A DNA stretch of 64,000 nt from Zizania palustris. Lineage: Eukaryota > Streptophyta > Magnoliopsida > Poales > Poaceae. The notes beneath the pieces were generated by a model. That model worked only from the letters and a program-made list of their open reading frames with translations. It searched no databases and was not told where the DNA came from. Location of the stretch: positions 102,449,332 through 102,513,331 of the forward strand of contig JAAALK010000079.1 in assembly GCA_019279435.1 (NCBI GenBank). The letters run 5' to 3'. Position numbers and translations under genes: made by a program. Shown here one piece after another: positions 34,061 through 45,608 of this stretch. How positions within the stretch are numbered: position 1 is the first letter of the stretch; the number at the start of each line of letters is the position of its first letter.

Positions 34061-35348
34061 TAAAGCTCGACCCATTTGCTAGGGTCTCTAGAAACTGTCA
34101 ACAGAAAGAGCTAACCTTGCCAAGGCGGAGGTGGATATATTATTACAAGTCAGGATCATCAGGGAGGTAACTCACACAGAGTGGTTGTCCAACCCCATTT
34201 TCGTCAAAAAGAAAGCCTCCGTCAAGTGGCGCATGTGGATTGATTTTACTTCATTTAATAAAGTGTGCCCCGTGACTCCTACCCAATGCCCCAATTGATC
34301 AACTTGTAGATTCCACAGCAGGATCCGAGCTTCTAAGTTTCGTCGATGCGTACTCCCGATACCATCAGATATGGTTAAAACAGGAAGATGAAACAAAGAC
34401 AAGCTTTGTAACTCCGTCCGGAGTCTTTTGTTATGTTAGAATGCCTTTCGGCTTAAGAAATGCCGGAGCAACATTTTCAAGAATAATTGTTAAGGCTCTA
34501 GGTCACCAGATAGACCAAAATTTCGAAGCCTATATGGATGACATTGTAATAAAAAGTGCTCAAAAGCACCAGCATAGCCTATACTTAGCATAAACTTTCG
34601 AGAGCCTTCGGGCATGCAGAGTCTGCCTCAATCCTAAAAAATGTGTCTTCGGAGCTCAAGCAGGAAAACTACTAGGATACTTAGTTTCAAGCAGAGGAAT
34701 TGAAGCAAGCCCAATGTAGATAAGTGCATTGTAGGAGATGGCTCCGCTAGAAAATTTGAAGCAAGTCCAGAAGCTTGCCCGGACGCCTCATTGCTCTCAG
34801 TAGGTTATTGGCAAGGTCCGTTGAGCAAAGCCTTCCTATATTTAAAGCCTTGAAAGGATTCATAGATTTCGCATGGACTCCGGAGTGCCAGAAGAGCTTT
34901 GATGAAATTAAAGATTACCTCGGCAATCTAGCCACGCTTATAGTCCCCATTGCCGATGAAACATTACTCTTGTACCTTTGTGTTACCGACTTCACTGTCA
35001 GTGTAGTACTTGTTCGAGAGGTTAACTCCAATGGAAAGCTGGTGTAGAACCCAGTTTATTTTGTGTCAGAGGCATTATTTGGATATAAACAAGATAGTCC
35101 GAGCTTGAGAAGTTAACATATGCTCTAGTAATGGCCTCACGCAAGCTGCAACATTAATTTTTGGCACATAATGTAATTGTACCCACTTTGTATCCGCTAG
35201 GATATATGCTCCATAATAAAGATTCCATGGGAAGAATAGGGAAGTGGGCTATCGAGCTAGCCACCTTCGGCATTTCATTTACTATTATAACTGCTATTAA
35301 ATCACAAGTGGTGGCTGACTTCGTACCAGAATGGACTCCACCCACTGT
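34061..35348 (+). pseudogene. G1 reverse transcriptase and start of RNase H
   Basis: The RT frame is recoverable in pieces. AEVDILLQVRIIREV is near 34125, GVFCYVRMPFGLRNAGATFS near 34425, and the catalytic YMDD at 34531-34542. The connection (KCVFGAQAGKLLGYLVS) and a segment with SVEQSLPIFKALKGF at 34775-35047 follow. It then runs to GRIGKWAIELATFGISF and VADFVPEWTPP, where the large CACTA enters at 35349. Several stops and shifts. Confidence 0.85.
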
Positions 35349-35360
35349 CACTACTACAAA

Positions 35361-35640
35361 CCGTCACTGTAGTGGCGTTGGGCAAAACCACTGTTGTGGC
35401 GGGCCATTAGATGCCCGCCACTACAGTTGCTGGTGCTGACAGCAGCACCGGCTCCCGCTACTATTGTTGGTAAAGTAGTGGCGGTCGGTGCTGACGTCAT
35501 CCCGGACCGCCACTATTGTTCCAATAGCAGTGGCGGGCGTTGGTGCTGCCCGCCGCTGCTAATATAGCCGCCACTAAAGTATTGATGACATCACGTGCGA
35601 CCGCCACTACTATTCTAGCTATAAATGCACAGCTTCTTCC
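35361..35640 (+). repeat. left subterminal repeats of the large CACTA
   Basis: Direct and inverted copies of GTAGTGGCGGGC / GCCCGCCACTAC about every 30-60 bp. In En/Spm such motifs bind the TNPA-type protein. A TATA-like CTATAAATG follows at about 35621. Confidence 0.8.
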
Positions 35641-36187
35641 TCCCCGAGCTCTACCGGAGTTCGCATTTAATTTTGTCCGTACAAAAATCTAGATAAAGAG
35701 GGGGAGGCTTTGTTTTCGTTTCTTTTGAAGGATTTCATTCTAGGAGGTAAATCCATGCCGAATCTCACATTTATTTTGTATTTAATCATGTATACAATGA
35801 GTTATTAGCATTTTACTAATTTAGGGTTTGTGAATAGAAATTTTCAAATAATCTTCCATTTACAGTGTTACCTTCTCCCAAATGAACAAATATGACCCTC
35901 CTCACAATTATTCATCACTTGTATATTGATTTACGTCATTTTAATCTCTTTTTTAATTTGATTTATGATTATAGATTTAGAGTTATGTTGTTTGGAGAGA
36001 GAGAAACCAATATAGTTAATTTATTTAATAATTTTTTCTGCTTAAGAAATAGTTTTAATTAAAGCATTGAGGATTTTTAATTAATGTTGTTATGAGCGAT
36101 AATAAATCAATATATTTTCAATTTGTAAATTACTAAAATTAACAATAATGAATTTATTAATATTTTTTCAAATAATATATGTTTTAG
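35641..36187 (+). other. leader and intron region of CACTA gene 1
   Basis: 550 bp of AT-rich DNA between the subterminal repeats and the transposase ATG, with a GT-rich donor-like GAGGTAAATCC near 35741 and no ORF. Probably 5' UTR plus intron. Confidence 0.5.
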
Positions 36188-38269
36188 ATGGAGCACAGGT
36201 CCTAGATGTACTCGTCCAACGACGGAGATGTGGTGGCATATTTTAACAGAGTAACTGAATTTACTGAAGCTGCCGCACAATATGCTTCCCGTCAGAGTGA
36301 AGAGGCAATATATTGTCATTGTAAAGTTTGTAAAAACGAAGTGATGTATCCGTGTTCTGATCGTGAAACCATACGATTTCACTTGTTGAAAAATGGTTTC
36401 GTGAAGAACTATTATATATGGACGAAACACGGTGAGATGGGCCAACATCCTCCTGAAGATTCTGATGTGCCGCAAGATGCTCATCAACATAGAAGAGGTT
36501 GTGATCATACATCCGACATAACACATGATGATGTTGATCAACATGATGATGATGACGCCTTTGATGTGGAGGAACTGATGCGAAATGTTGCGCCTGAGGT
36601 GTTGTTGCAGAGAACTACAACCAAAGGATACGATAACTTTGAAGCACTTGACAAAGCATCAAAAAACATTCTTTACGAGGAACGCCACGGATGCAATAAG
36701 CAGTATACTGTGTTGTACACAATTCTTGAGCTTATGAAACTGAAGGCCAGCAATGGATGGTCTGACACTAGTTTTTCAGATCTTTTACAACTCCTAAAAA
36801 AGGTTTTGCCAAAACCCAATGGTTTACCATCTGATACGTACCAAGCAAAGAAGATGATTTGTCCGTTGACTTTGGGCGTTCAAAAGATTCATGCATGCCC
36901 GAACCACTGTATCCTATATCGAAAAGAGTATGGATTGTTAGAGAGATGTCCGCAGTGCAATGCGAGTCGATACAAACGTCCAAATGACTGTGTGGAGGAC
37001 TACAATGACCACCAGAAGAAGAATAATAAGAGGTTGCAGAAGAGGAATAAAAATGTTATTGAAGACCATCCTGGAAAAAAGACGGAGAGGAAAGTTCCAG
37101 CCTTAGTAATGTGGTACCTACCGGTGATTAATCGCTTGAAACGTATGTTCTCTAATCCTAGAGATGCTGAACTATTAATCTGGCATTTCGCTGGGCGAAA
37201 GAAGGACGGAAAACTTCGGCACCCTGCGGATGCTAGGCAGTGGAAATCATTTGACCTGGCCCATCCAGATTTCTCGGACGATCCTAGAAATATCAGGATG
37301 GGACTTAGCACGGATGGAATGAATCCCTTCGGTGAGATGAGGAACCCACATAGTATGTGGCCAGTCTTTCTATGCTTGTTCAACATTCCATCATGGTTGT
37401 GCCATAAAAGAAAATACCTTATGCTCACTACTCTAATTTCTGGTCCAAAACAACCTGGCAATGACATTGATATCTTTCTAGAACCTTTGATGGAGGATAT
37501 GAAACGTTTATGGGAACATGGTGTCTGTGTGTGGGATGAGCACAAGAAAGAGCACTTCAATCTAAGAGCCATAATCTTTTGCACCATAGCTGACAACCTA
37601 GGACGCATGTCCTTAACAGGACAGGTTAAAGGAAAGACAACATGTGTAGTGTGTGTGGACCAGACAGAATCTATGCATCTTCCATCATTCGTTAAGACGA
37701 TATATATGCGACACCGTAGATTTTTACCAAAAAACCACAAATATCGAAGAAATAGGAACCATTTCGATGGTACAATCGAGCTTGGACAGCCTCCACGAAA
37801 TCGAGATGGCAAATTTCTATTCGAAATGGTAAAGAATATCAAAGTTGTTTTCGGAAAGAAGAGGAAGAAATCTGAAAAAAATTTCAAAGGATGCTCCATT
37901 TAAAAAGCAGTCGATCTTCTTTAGATATTTGCCCTATTGGAAGGAGTTGGAGATTGGTCATGCTATCGATACAATGCACGTTGAGAAGAATGTCTTCGAA
38001 AGCACTATCGGTATTTTGTTAGACATACCGGGCAAATCAAAAGATGGACTCAAAGTACGAAGGGACCTTCAAACTCTTGGAATTAGACCCGAGCTTCACC
38101 CACAGGAAAGGGCCAATGGAAAATTTTTCCTTCCGGCTGCTAGCTATAACCTCACAATTGACGAGAAAAGATCAATCTGCATGTGTCTACATGGAATTAG
38201 AGTTCCAACAGGATTCTCAACGAATATAAAGAATATTGTCTCCGTAGAAGATTTGAGGATGAGCGGCTA
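36188..38269 (+). pseudogene. TNP2-like CACTA transposase, N-terminal two thirds
   Basis: The natural start is ATG 36188; the next codons read MEHRS, then TAG at 36203, where the family has Trp (MDRSWMY). The transposase-associated domain follows (CHCKVCKNE, HLLKNGFVKNYYIWTKHGE). The Transposase_21 core then shows CPNHCILYRKEYGLLERCPQC, MWYLPVINRLKRMF and STDGMNPFGEMRNPHSMWPV. A frameshift near 37880 in an A-rich run breaks the frame, and the sequence continues from about 37890 with PFKKQSIFFRYLPYW and HAIDTMHVEKNVFES. It is interrupted after RMSGY at 38269 by retrotransposon G2. Confidence 0.92.
38060..38269 (+). repeat. transposase segment duplicated at 45609-45818 (left copy)
   Basis: 210 bp present again right of G2 in the same orientation, with about four or five substitutions and no indels seen. 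The left copy ends exactly at the LTR of G2 after GGCTA. Confidence 0.9.
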
Positions 38270-38763
38270 TGTTGGCGTAAAAGATTACGCTAACAGGTTT
38301 CTGTAGATTAGAAACTAACAAACGGAGTGTTTGCGAAGTGAACTATTCTAAGCCTCCGAAAGGATAATAACTTAGAATGGTTCGAATGTGTGTATTGAAT
38401 AACTTGTATTCGGTCCTCATTACAGGGTGAAATGGGGGGTATTTATAGGTTCAAATATTAAGGAAAAGACCTATTTACCCCTCTATTACAACTGACATAG
38501 TGGAAACTATTCAATACCCTTAATAGGGCTAAAATGGTAAAAGACTAATCTAATAATATAAAGATAAATCTTCCATCTTAGCTGGCAATAAAGATCTCAA
38601 AAAGTCTTAGTTCGAAGAGGTACTCCGATCCAATGCCTATCTTCGTACTTCGAGCTTGACTCAGGGTATCTTCGAAGATGGACGTCTGGAAACCTTCGAA
38701 TCCATTATCTGCTTTTATGCTGTTGCGGCAATAACCCCGAGGATGAGATATTTTCCACCAACA
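38270..38763 (-). repeat. 3' LTR of G2
   Basis: 494 bp with TG...CA ends (plus strand TGTTGGCGTAA...CCACCAACA). It is near identical to the solo LTR at 61777-62271 and to the partial LTR at 63719-64000. The TATA box (CCTATAAAT on minus) is at 38441-38449. The purine tract GTATTCGAGGGGCTAC (minus) abuts it at 38764-38779. Confidence 0.9.
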
Positions 38764-39090
38764 GTAGCCCCTCGAATACACTTCTCCGTTTAACCTGTAA
38801 TGTTAGGAGAGCAGTATACGGAAGGAAAAAATAACCAGGCATAGGGGTTAATAGATTTTAATTCATCTCCGAAATGTACGAAGATATAAACTCTGAATCA
38901 GTCTTAAGACAATTACTTTCGAACTATCTTAGAACCAACTCAGGAAGTTCAAAAGTCTTTTAGACTTAGAAGAAATAACCGTTAGCTTTCTTCTCCTAAC
39001 GGAAACTGTAGAATGCGTTAATTTCGGAGAAAAGTAACGGGCAGGAATGCGAAACGGCATGGACTAACGGTAAAAATGTAAAGTCTAGGC
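38764..39090 (+). other. G2 spacer between the LTR and the antisense gene promoter
   Basis: No gene. It holds the purine tract of G2 (minus strand) at its left edge and upstream promoter DNA of the antisense gene. Confidence 0.6.
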
Positions 39091-39098
39091 TATAAATA
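39091..39098 (+). promoter_or_regulatory. TATA box of the G2 antisense gene
   Basis: GGCTATAAATAGAGGG with TATAAATA at 39091-39098, 128 bp before the ATG at 39219. A textbook plant core promoter inside the element and opposite to the LTR promoter. Confidence 0.68.
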
Positions 39099-39218
39099 GA
39101 GGGCCTAGAACTTACTCGATTACCTTTCCACTGCTTTCTCGCAAACAAAAACCTTCTGAGCCCTTTGAGTTCTTCGAGCCCTAGCCTCCATTTTCCCCAA
39201 AGTAACCCAGCGACTAAA

Positions 39219-42200
39219 ATGATGAAGACCAAGGGTTCTGGAGCCCCCTCGGCCTTGGCTCGGCAGCAGGCGACTGCAGCGGCAGCGGCTGTGGCGTTGG
39301 CGGCGGCGCCTCCAACATCCGCAACGACATCCATGGCGACAAGAGGGAGAAATCCCCAAAATGTTGATGATCAAAGTCTCTGCCCGCCATCAACGAAGTA
39401 CCTAGACCAATCCTTTCAACTGGGATCTTCTACCTGCAAGAGGGAATCACTAGCAATCGCAGTAGAAGGGAGGATTAGCGCCGGAGTTATGATTCGCAAA
39501 CCTGGAAAATAACTTATCCCTTCGCCAAGGCCCGGAGAAGTGGTCGTCTTCGAAGCGTTCTTCGAAGCCGGCTTGGGCCTTCCTGCAGTGGACTTCTTGG
39601 CGGAGGTACTTGACTTATTTCACGTCACCCTTCCTCAACTATCTCCGAACGCAGTAGCTCATCTAGCTATCTTCGAATGGGCATTGAGAGCCGAAGGTTG
39701 CGAGGGGAGGGCAGAGATATTCGCTGCGCTACATAGAGCTTCGTGCCAGCCAAAAACCTTCATAGGTCCCGGAGGTGAAAAAGTAGTAGTAGCCTTCGGA
39801 AGCATCAATTTTAGGCTTCGAGACGAATATGCCCTTCAATTTCCTGCTAAGGTCATCAATGCTAGATGGTATACTGATTGGGTCATGAGGTGGTTTTATG
39901 CCGAAGTTGGAGCGAGCAATCCTCTGGCCGGACCTTTGAAAGAGATCCAATTCCGGAAGGAAGCCTTAGTGCAACCAGACCAAGGTCAGCTCGAAGCTCG
40001 CCTCAGCTTACTTCAGAAGATTAGTCGGAGGTTGAGCATGCGAGACTTAGCCGAAGAATTCCTTGGGTTACAAATCTCTCCGCTTATGGCCAACTGGCCT
40101 ATCATCTTCAAAGAGGATTCGGAAGGCGGTCTTCGAAAGATCACTTCGACTTCGAGCCCTGCAGGTAACTTCGAAGACAACATGTATTATGCATATTCAT
40201 TCGAAGAAAAAACTAACTTGATTCATTTTTTTAGCTTCTTCAGCCCCTATTACTTCGGAGCAAATTGTAAGGGCTTCGGAGAAGATTTTGGGTGCTCCAA
40301 CTCCGACCGAAAAAGAATGGAGAATCAAGTTGGTCGGGAGTTGGGAGAGATTTAACAGAGTATGGGGAATGCTGGAAATCACTCCGCCCCCTCTGATGGA
40401 TTGGGTGCCTTCGGAGAAAGGACCCAAAAAGAGGAAAGCCGAAGCTGGGACTTCGAGCTCTGCAAAGACTCCGGTGAAGAAGGTGGCTCGAAAGCCAAAA
40501 AATCTTGCACCTTCGAATCCTGCACCTTCGATCTCAAGGGCTTTAGTCTTTGACTCCCAAGAGGATGAAGGGAGATTGCTTGTGCGTCTAATAGACGAAG
40601 ATGAAGCTCAAAGGACTGCACAAGCTGAAGTACCTGCGAACATGCCGGAGTCTCAAGATAACCTTGAGCAACCAAGGACTTCGGCAGTTCAAGGAGATAT
40701 ACCTCAGGACGAAGTTCCTGTGAATGAGAGTGGAGTCGAAGCTACTATGGCTTCAATTCCTGAAGAGGCAACAAGGACTGCTCAGGACGATGCTCCTGCA
40801 GTCGAAGACTTAACGGCTGATTCGGATGAAGATCTAGCCTTCGATCCACCGAACAGTCCGATGATGACTCCTTTGCAAAATGTCGAAGGTAGACTTCGAA
40901 TAACTCTTTCATGTTTATTTTGTGTATTTATACAATGTATAATACTTTATATATATATATTTTTTTACAGAGTCCACTCCTATGGAAGAGGTCCACCAGG
41001 AAGAAACAATTCTTGGACCTTCGACGACTTCGGAGCCAACCCAGAGAGCTACTCAAATGGGACCTCGAAGAGGCAAAAGACATATAGAACCCCTCCCTGC
41101 TGCGAGTTCCGGATCAACTCCGTCTGATTCAACAGACGAGTGCCAATCTTCCAGGGAGGGCCAGTCTCCAGAGGCTCCGAAGACCACAAGCCAACGCTCC
41201 GGTCCTTCGCTGGACGAAGATGACCACAAGGCAATAAGTATGCTCCCCTTGCTAGCTCCTTTCTTAGGGCAAACAACTGGTCTTCGGACTTTGCTCGAAC
41301 CTTTGGATTGAGCTAGCCGTGACATAGGGGAGACCAACTTAGTGGCCATTCTGAGCAAAGCGGACAGGACGGAGCTTAATGCCGCTATTGAACGTGCAGC
41401 CTACCAGGTACGAAGCACTTGCGAAATAACATAGAATTCATCTACGAATAAATATTTACCTTAATTTTTTATTTTTGCAGCAAACTGTCTTGGCTCGAGC
41501 TGCAAATATATGTAATGATGAAGAGATCGCTCGTCTTCGGGAGGAAAATAATGTCCTTCAAAGAAATCTTAGCATCTCCGAAAGCCGAGTGGCTCAGATG
41601 GACAATATAGTGTCAACAGAGCGAAGGGCCAGACAAGGATTGGAGGCTGCGAATAAAGAGCTCGAAGCAGAGAGAATTGTGCTTCGAGCAGAAGTTGAAA
41701 AATTGCGGGCGGAGCACGCTACTGCGGGGACCGAGCTTGTCAGACTCCAAGAGGAAGCTAGCCAGTTGTTAAACCAAAAGAATATTTTGACCACTGAAAA
41801 TGCTAGACTTTCGGGGGTTCTGGGAGAAGTCACTTCGACGAGGGACGCGCTGAACGAAGATAAACTGAAGTCCGAGAAGGTGGCTGTGGAAGTTATGAAT
41901 CAGTTGCTAGGTGTCCTGGAGTACTTCGGTACTACTGGAATACTTCCTTCTGATGATAACATCACTCTTCTGCGCCGGTTGAACATGATCCAAGGAGTGG
42001 CGAAGCAGATGAAGACAGCGGGCATTAGATACGGAGAACTCTCCGGACAAGTGGCTGCTGTCGGCCTACTTTGCTACTACGAAGATCTGGGCCGATCGAT
42101 AACTCCGGACGCAGGAGGGGGCCCAATTACCTTCGACGACGAGCGACTTCTGACTCCTTCCGAGGGTGTGGCTGCTGCCTGGCGAGCCTTCCAAACTTCA

Positions 42201-42875
42201 TGGAGAGCCGAAGGTCGTTCCGCGATCAAGGCTTGGATCGACGAAGGCCAACGCCAGAAACAAGTTCGGACCAAAGCTTCAAGCAGTCAGCCTCCTCCGA
42301 ACCCGCAGGTTTAGAAATACCTTAGGATTTTTGGCCATGTAAAGGTTTATGCTTATAAACATTTATCAATGAAAATTTGTTTGTCATATTTTTAGGCTTT
42401 GCCTCATACGGAAGATATCGAAGTGTTAGATCTTAACGACGAAGTTCGCTCATTATGGACCACCTTCAATCTTCTAAAAGCTTATAAACGTCCTCGATTT
42501 CTAATTCCTCGAGATAGCTCCGGTGTAATTGCGCCCGAAGTAATCAAAGATATACTGTCTTATATTAAAGAGGAAGAAAAAGAGGTTAACTTAAACACTT
42601 CGTCTTCTGAAGACGTTATATGGTCTGAAGACGAAGATGAAGTCCGAAGTAAAAAACCTGAAGAACTTGGAAGCTGGGAAAGGAGCCCCGAACGGCTTCG
42701 AACTTGGGCTGAGCTTCAACAAGAACAGAAGGATTTTAGAGCTTCGAAGGGGGGCAAGAGAGTTAAACGCAAAGTTGTTAGAACTCCCAGCGCTGGAACT
42801 AGTCGTTCCAACCCTAGCTCTAGAGACCGAAGAGGTCTTCGATTCCTTCTTGGTATAGATACCAATTTTTCATGA
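39219..42875 (+). pseudogene. G2 antisense five-exon gene (gypsy-type transposon domain + coiled coil)
   Basis: Exons by splice signals and frame are 39219-40164, 40235-40888, 40971-41407, 41481-42308 and 42396-42875. Phases are 1,1,0,0 and the total is about 1114 codons. Exon 1 has an Ala-rich start, then from residue 107 VVFEAFFEAGLGLPAV to MSMRDLAEEFLGL, like PF04195. Exon 2 begins SSAPITSEQ and has GSWERFNRVW and a Lys-rich stretch. Exon 3 is low-complexity, exon 4 is a coiled coil (LREENNVLQRNL...), and exon 5 is acidic then basic. Only two in-frame stops (TAA 39510, TGA 41309) break it. It lies tail-to-tail with pol. The function is unknown. Confidence 0.88.
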
Positions 42876-43738
42876 TGTAATCTGTAAACACATTCATTTG
42901 AATAATGAATATCGATTTAAAATTGTCTCCATATTTACTAGCCCCTCTTTGGGTATAAGCAACTTCGAACTGTATTCAAAGATGGTTATGCGCAAAGAAT
43001 GAACTTCGGAGTACAATTTTTTTTGGGGGGTTCAGAGCCCCTTTGCAATTTAAAGATTTTTTTTTAATCTTTTAAAATGTCTTCGACTATTTGTAGTCTG
43101 AAGAATGGCAACTTAGTACCCTTGTTTTTGAAAGAAATCACTTGAGATAACTTTCAAGATACCTTAGTATCTTAGATAATTTGTCACTTTGGACTATGCT
43201 AACAGACATTCGAAGCTCATGGCTCAAACTCTGTTTTGCTTTAGCCACCTTCGGCTCATTTTTGCGATCTCTGTCGAACCAATGGTTTGGAGTTTGCAAT
43301 GGTCTCTTTGGACTCTTTTTACGGATGTCTACCAGCCAATGGCTTGGACTCCGTATATTTTGGCCACCTTCGGCTCTTTTAGCGGAAGTCTACCAGCCAA
43401 TGGCTTGGACTTCACAGGTTTTGGCCACCTTCGGCTCTTTTTGCGGAAGTCTACCAGCCAATGGCTTGGACTCCGTATGATGTGGTTTTGGGCTCTTTTA
43501 CGGATGCCTACAAGCCGGTGGCTTGGACTCCGGATTATGTCAGCCCCCACGTCGGAAGCTTCGAACCAATGGTTCGAAGTCTTAAAATACGATTCAGCTT
43601 CATGACACTTCCCTCTTGGTCGACCCCGCGGTTCCAGTGCGTCCACTCGGAAGCTGGAAGTCTATGAGGGGAAGGCATTATCTGGACCATATGCTTTATT
43701 AATTCAGAAGATGATTACAAGTGAATTACAAGGAGCCC
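42876..43738. repeat. intergenic tract with 61-62 bp tandem repeats between convergent genes
   Basis: A polyadenylation-like AATAATGAAT lies near 42901. From about 43320 to 43510 there are three to four copies of a 61-62 bp unit starting TACCAGCCAATGGCTTGG (43329, 43391, 43452). It lies between the 3' ends of the antisense gene and pol. ORFs over it (43181-43667) are repeat translations. Confidence 0.75.
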
Positions 43739-44391
43739 TTATGCGAAGTATCGCTTTAGGTGCTCCGCATGCCAAGTATGTGCTAACTCTTCACCTTCTA
43801 AATTAGCTAACTTAAAAGAGCCAGGGCGTCCTGAACGAACGATTAGGTATGGACCTTCCCATTTATTTCCTAACTTCCCTGGCGCTATAATGCTTCGTAG
43901 AACAAGATAACCCGGTCTTAGTTCATTGAGTTTAACCTTCGGGTCAAACCAAGCCTTCGTCTGCTGATGATACTTTGATAAGTTTGCCACAGCTCGAAGT
44001 CTTGTTTCTTCTGATAAATCTAGCGAAGCTTGTCTTTCTTCTTCAATCTCCGGTTCGGTACTGCGAAATGATCCTCCTTTGAGCTCCGTTGGAGTCATAG
44101 CTTCATCTCTGAATAGTAGTCTGAATGGAGTAAAACCTGTGGACCTTGTTTGCGTAGTCCGAATGGACCATAAAATCTTCGGAAGCTCTTCGGTCCACAG
44201 TCCCTTGCTAATCCTACTATCCTTCGATTTAGCCCTGACAAAATATTTCCATTGGCTCGTTCTACGGCTCCATTAGACTGAGGATGCCTCACTGCAGCAA
44301 AACATAACTGAATGCCTAGATCTTCGCAAAATTTTCTGAAAGGTTCTGCATCGAACTGTGTTCCATTATCAACTATGAGTTGTCTAGGCAC
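43739..44391 (-). pseudogene. G2 integrase core and C-terminus
   Basis: On the minus strand, IVDNGTQFDAEPFRKF holds the second catalytic Asp and HPQSNGAVERANGNI the Glu. A frame change near 44095 leads into the C-terminal domain, with LNELRPGYLVLRS, the NKWEGPYLI GPY motif and the end HAEHLKRYFA. Integration of cDNA is the role. The frame break makes it inactive. Confidence 0.9.
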
Positions 44392-44415
44392 TCCGAACCG
44401 GCAAATGATATTCTT

Positions 44416-44628
44416 CTAGAAGAATTTCTGTACATTGTTCGAAGTGATAGCTGTCAAGGGCTCTGCTTCCACCCACTTAGAAAAATACTCAATAGCTACC
44501 ACTGCGAACTTCAGATTTCCCTTGGCTACTGGAAAGGGACCTATCAAATCCATACCCCATCTGGCCATAGGCCATACCGGAGGAATGACTTGAAGAGCTG
44601 TTGGTGGGCGATGACTTCGTCGACCCAT
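44416..44628 (-). pseudogene. G2 integrase, first catalytic segment
   Basis: WGMDLIGPFPVAKGNLKF carries the first catalytic Asp, and YFSKWVEAEPL follows. Stops on both sides (44413 and about 44640) separate it from the RNase H frame and the rest of integrase. Confidence 0.85.
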
Positions 44629-44697
44629 CCACTGGCATCCTTGACAAGTGCGGACTAAGCTCTCCGCATCAGTTGTTATTGTAGGCCAGTAAAGCCC

Positions 44698-45608
44698 CTA
44701 GCGAAGTGTTTTTCCTGCCAAAGCTCGCGGGGCTAAATGGCTACCACAAAGGCCTTCATGAATTTCTCGAAGAATTTCTTGACCTTCGGCTTGAGATATA
44801 CATCGGAGTAGAGGGGAACATACTCTTGCCTTGTATAAAATACCGTTGATTATTTGATAATTTCTAGCTCTAAGCTTTAATCTTAACAGCTGTGGCTCTT
44901 TGGGCAAATTTGTTCCTCCCTGTAAAAGATCCATGATTGATTTTTTCCAATCTGCACTAGGAATGCAAAGAATCTCTGCAGAGGGAATTTGTGGCACCGA
45001 AGGTGTACTGAGCTCCTCATAGAAGGCTTCTTCTGGCACATCCACAACTCCGGCTGCAGCTTTTGCTAAGATGTCCGCTTGCACATTTTCTGCTCTTGGT
45101 ATACTCCGAATGGAAATACCCTTGAAGTGTGCTTCGATTTTACGGATTTCTTCTAAATACTTTGCAAGCTGTGGATGCCGAACCTGAAAGCTTTTATCTA
45201 CGTGCCCTGCTACTATTTGAGAATCTATCTTTATAATAATTCTCGTAGCCCCTAGAGTACGTGCTTTTCGGAGTCCCAATAAAATCCCTTCATACTCCGC
45301 GATATTATTGGTAGACTTAAAGTTGAGTCTTGCGGAGTACATTGCTCTTTGCCCTGAAGGCGAAATTAATACTGCTCCAATGCCTGCTCCAGATGCTTGG
45401 AAAGCCCCATCAGAATAAACAGTCCAAACTCCGTCACTCGACTTCTCCGGAACCAAATTAGCAGGCGGAGTCCATTCTGCTACAAAATCTGCTAAGACTT
45501 GCGATTTGATTGCTGTCCTTGCTAGGAAAGATATGCCGAAGGGTGCTAGCTCAACTGCCCACTTCCCAATCCTTCCAGTGGAATCCTTACTTCGAAGCAT
45601 ATCTCCCA
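44698..45608 (-). pseudogene. G2 RNase H and integrase zinc-binding part
   Basis: It starts at the chimeric junction and reads LGDMLRSKDSTGRIGKW, then RNase H with TVYSDGAFQASGAG (Asp), NNIAEYEGILLGL (Glu), KIDSQIVAGHV (Asp) and RAENVQADILAKAAAG. It continues to the integrase zinc region (EIHEGLCGSHLAPRALAGK) and a stop at 44698. Long and open, and the best-preserved pol fragment of the family in the window. Confidence 0.9.

Larger units (their letters stand above)
38270..45608 (-). mobile_element. Tat-like gypsy element G2, truncated in RNase H
   Basis: It is the same family as G1 but on the minus strand: 3' LTR at 38270-38763, purine tract, antisense gene on the plus strand (39219-42875), tandem repeats, then pol read on minus (45608 down to 43739). 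The 5' half (5' LTR, gag, protease, RT) is missing. At 45608/45609 the pol sequence switches directly to a second copy of the interrupted CACTA transposase. The target base run at the LTR side is GGCTA. Confidence 0.88.

Noticed and set aside
36107..37899. Minus-strand ORFs up to 299 residues over the CACTA transposase
   Set aside because: Shadows of the conserved plus-strand transposase; no domain and no promoter.
43181..43667. Trp/Leu-rich repeat ORFs on both strands
   Set aside because: Translations of the 61-62 bp tandem repeats between convergent genes.
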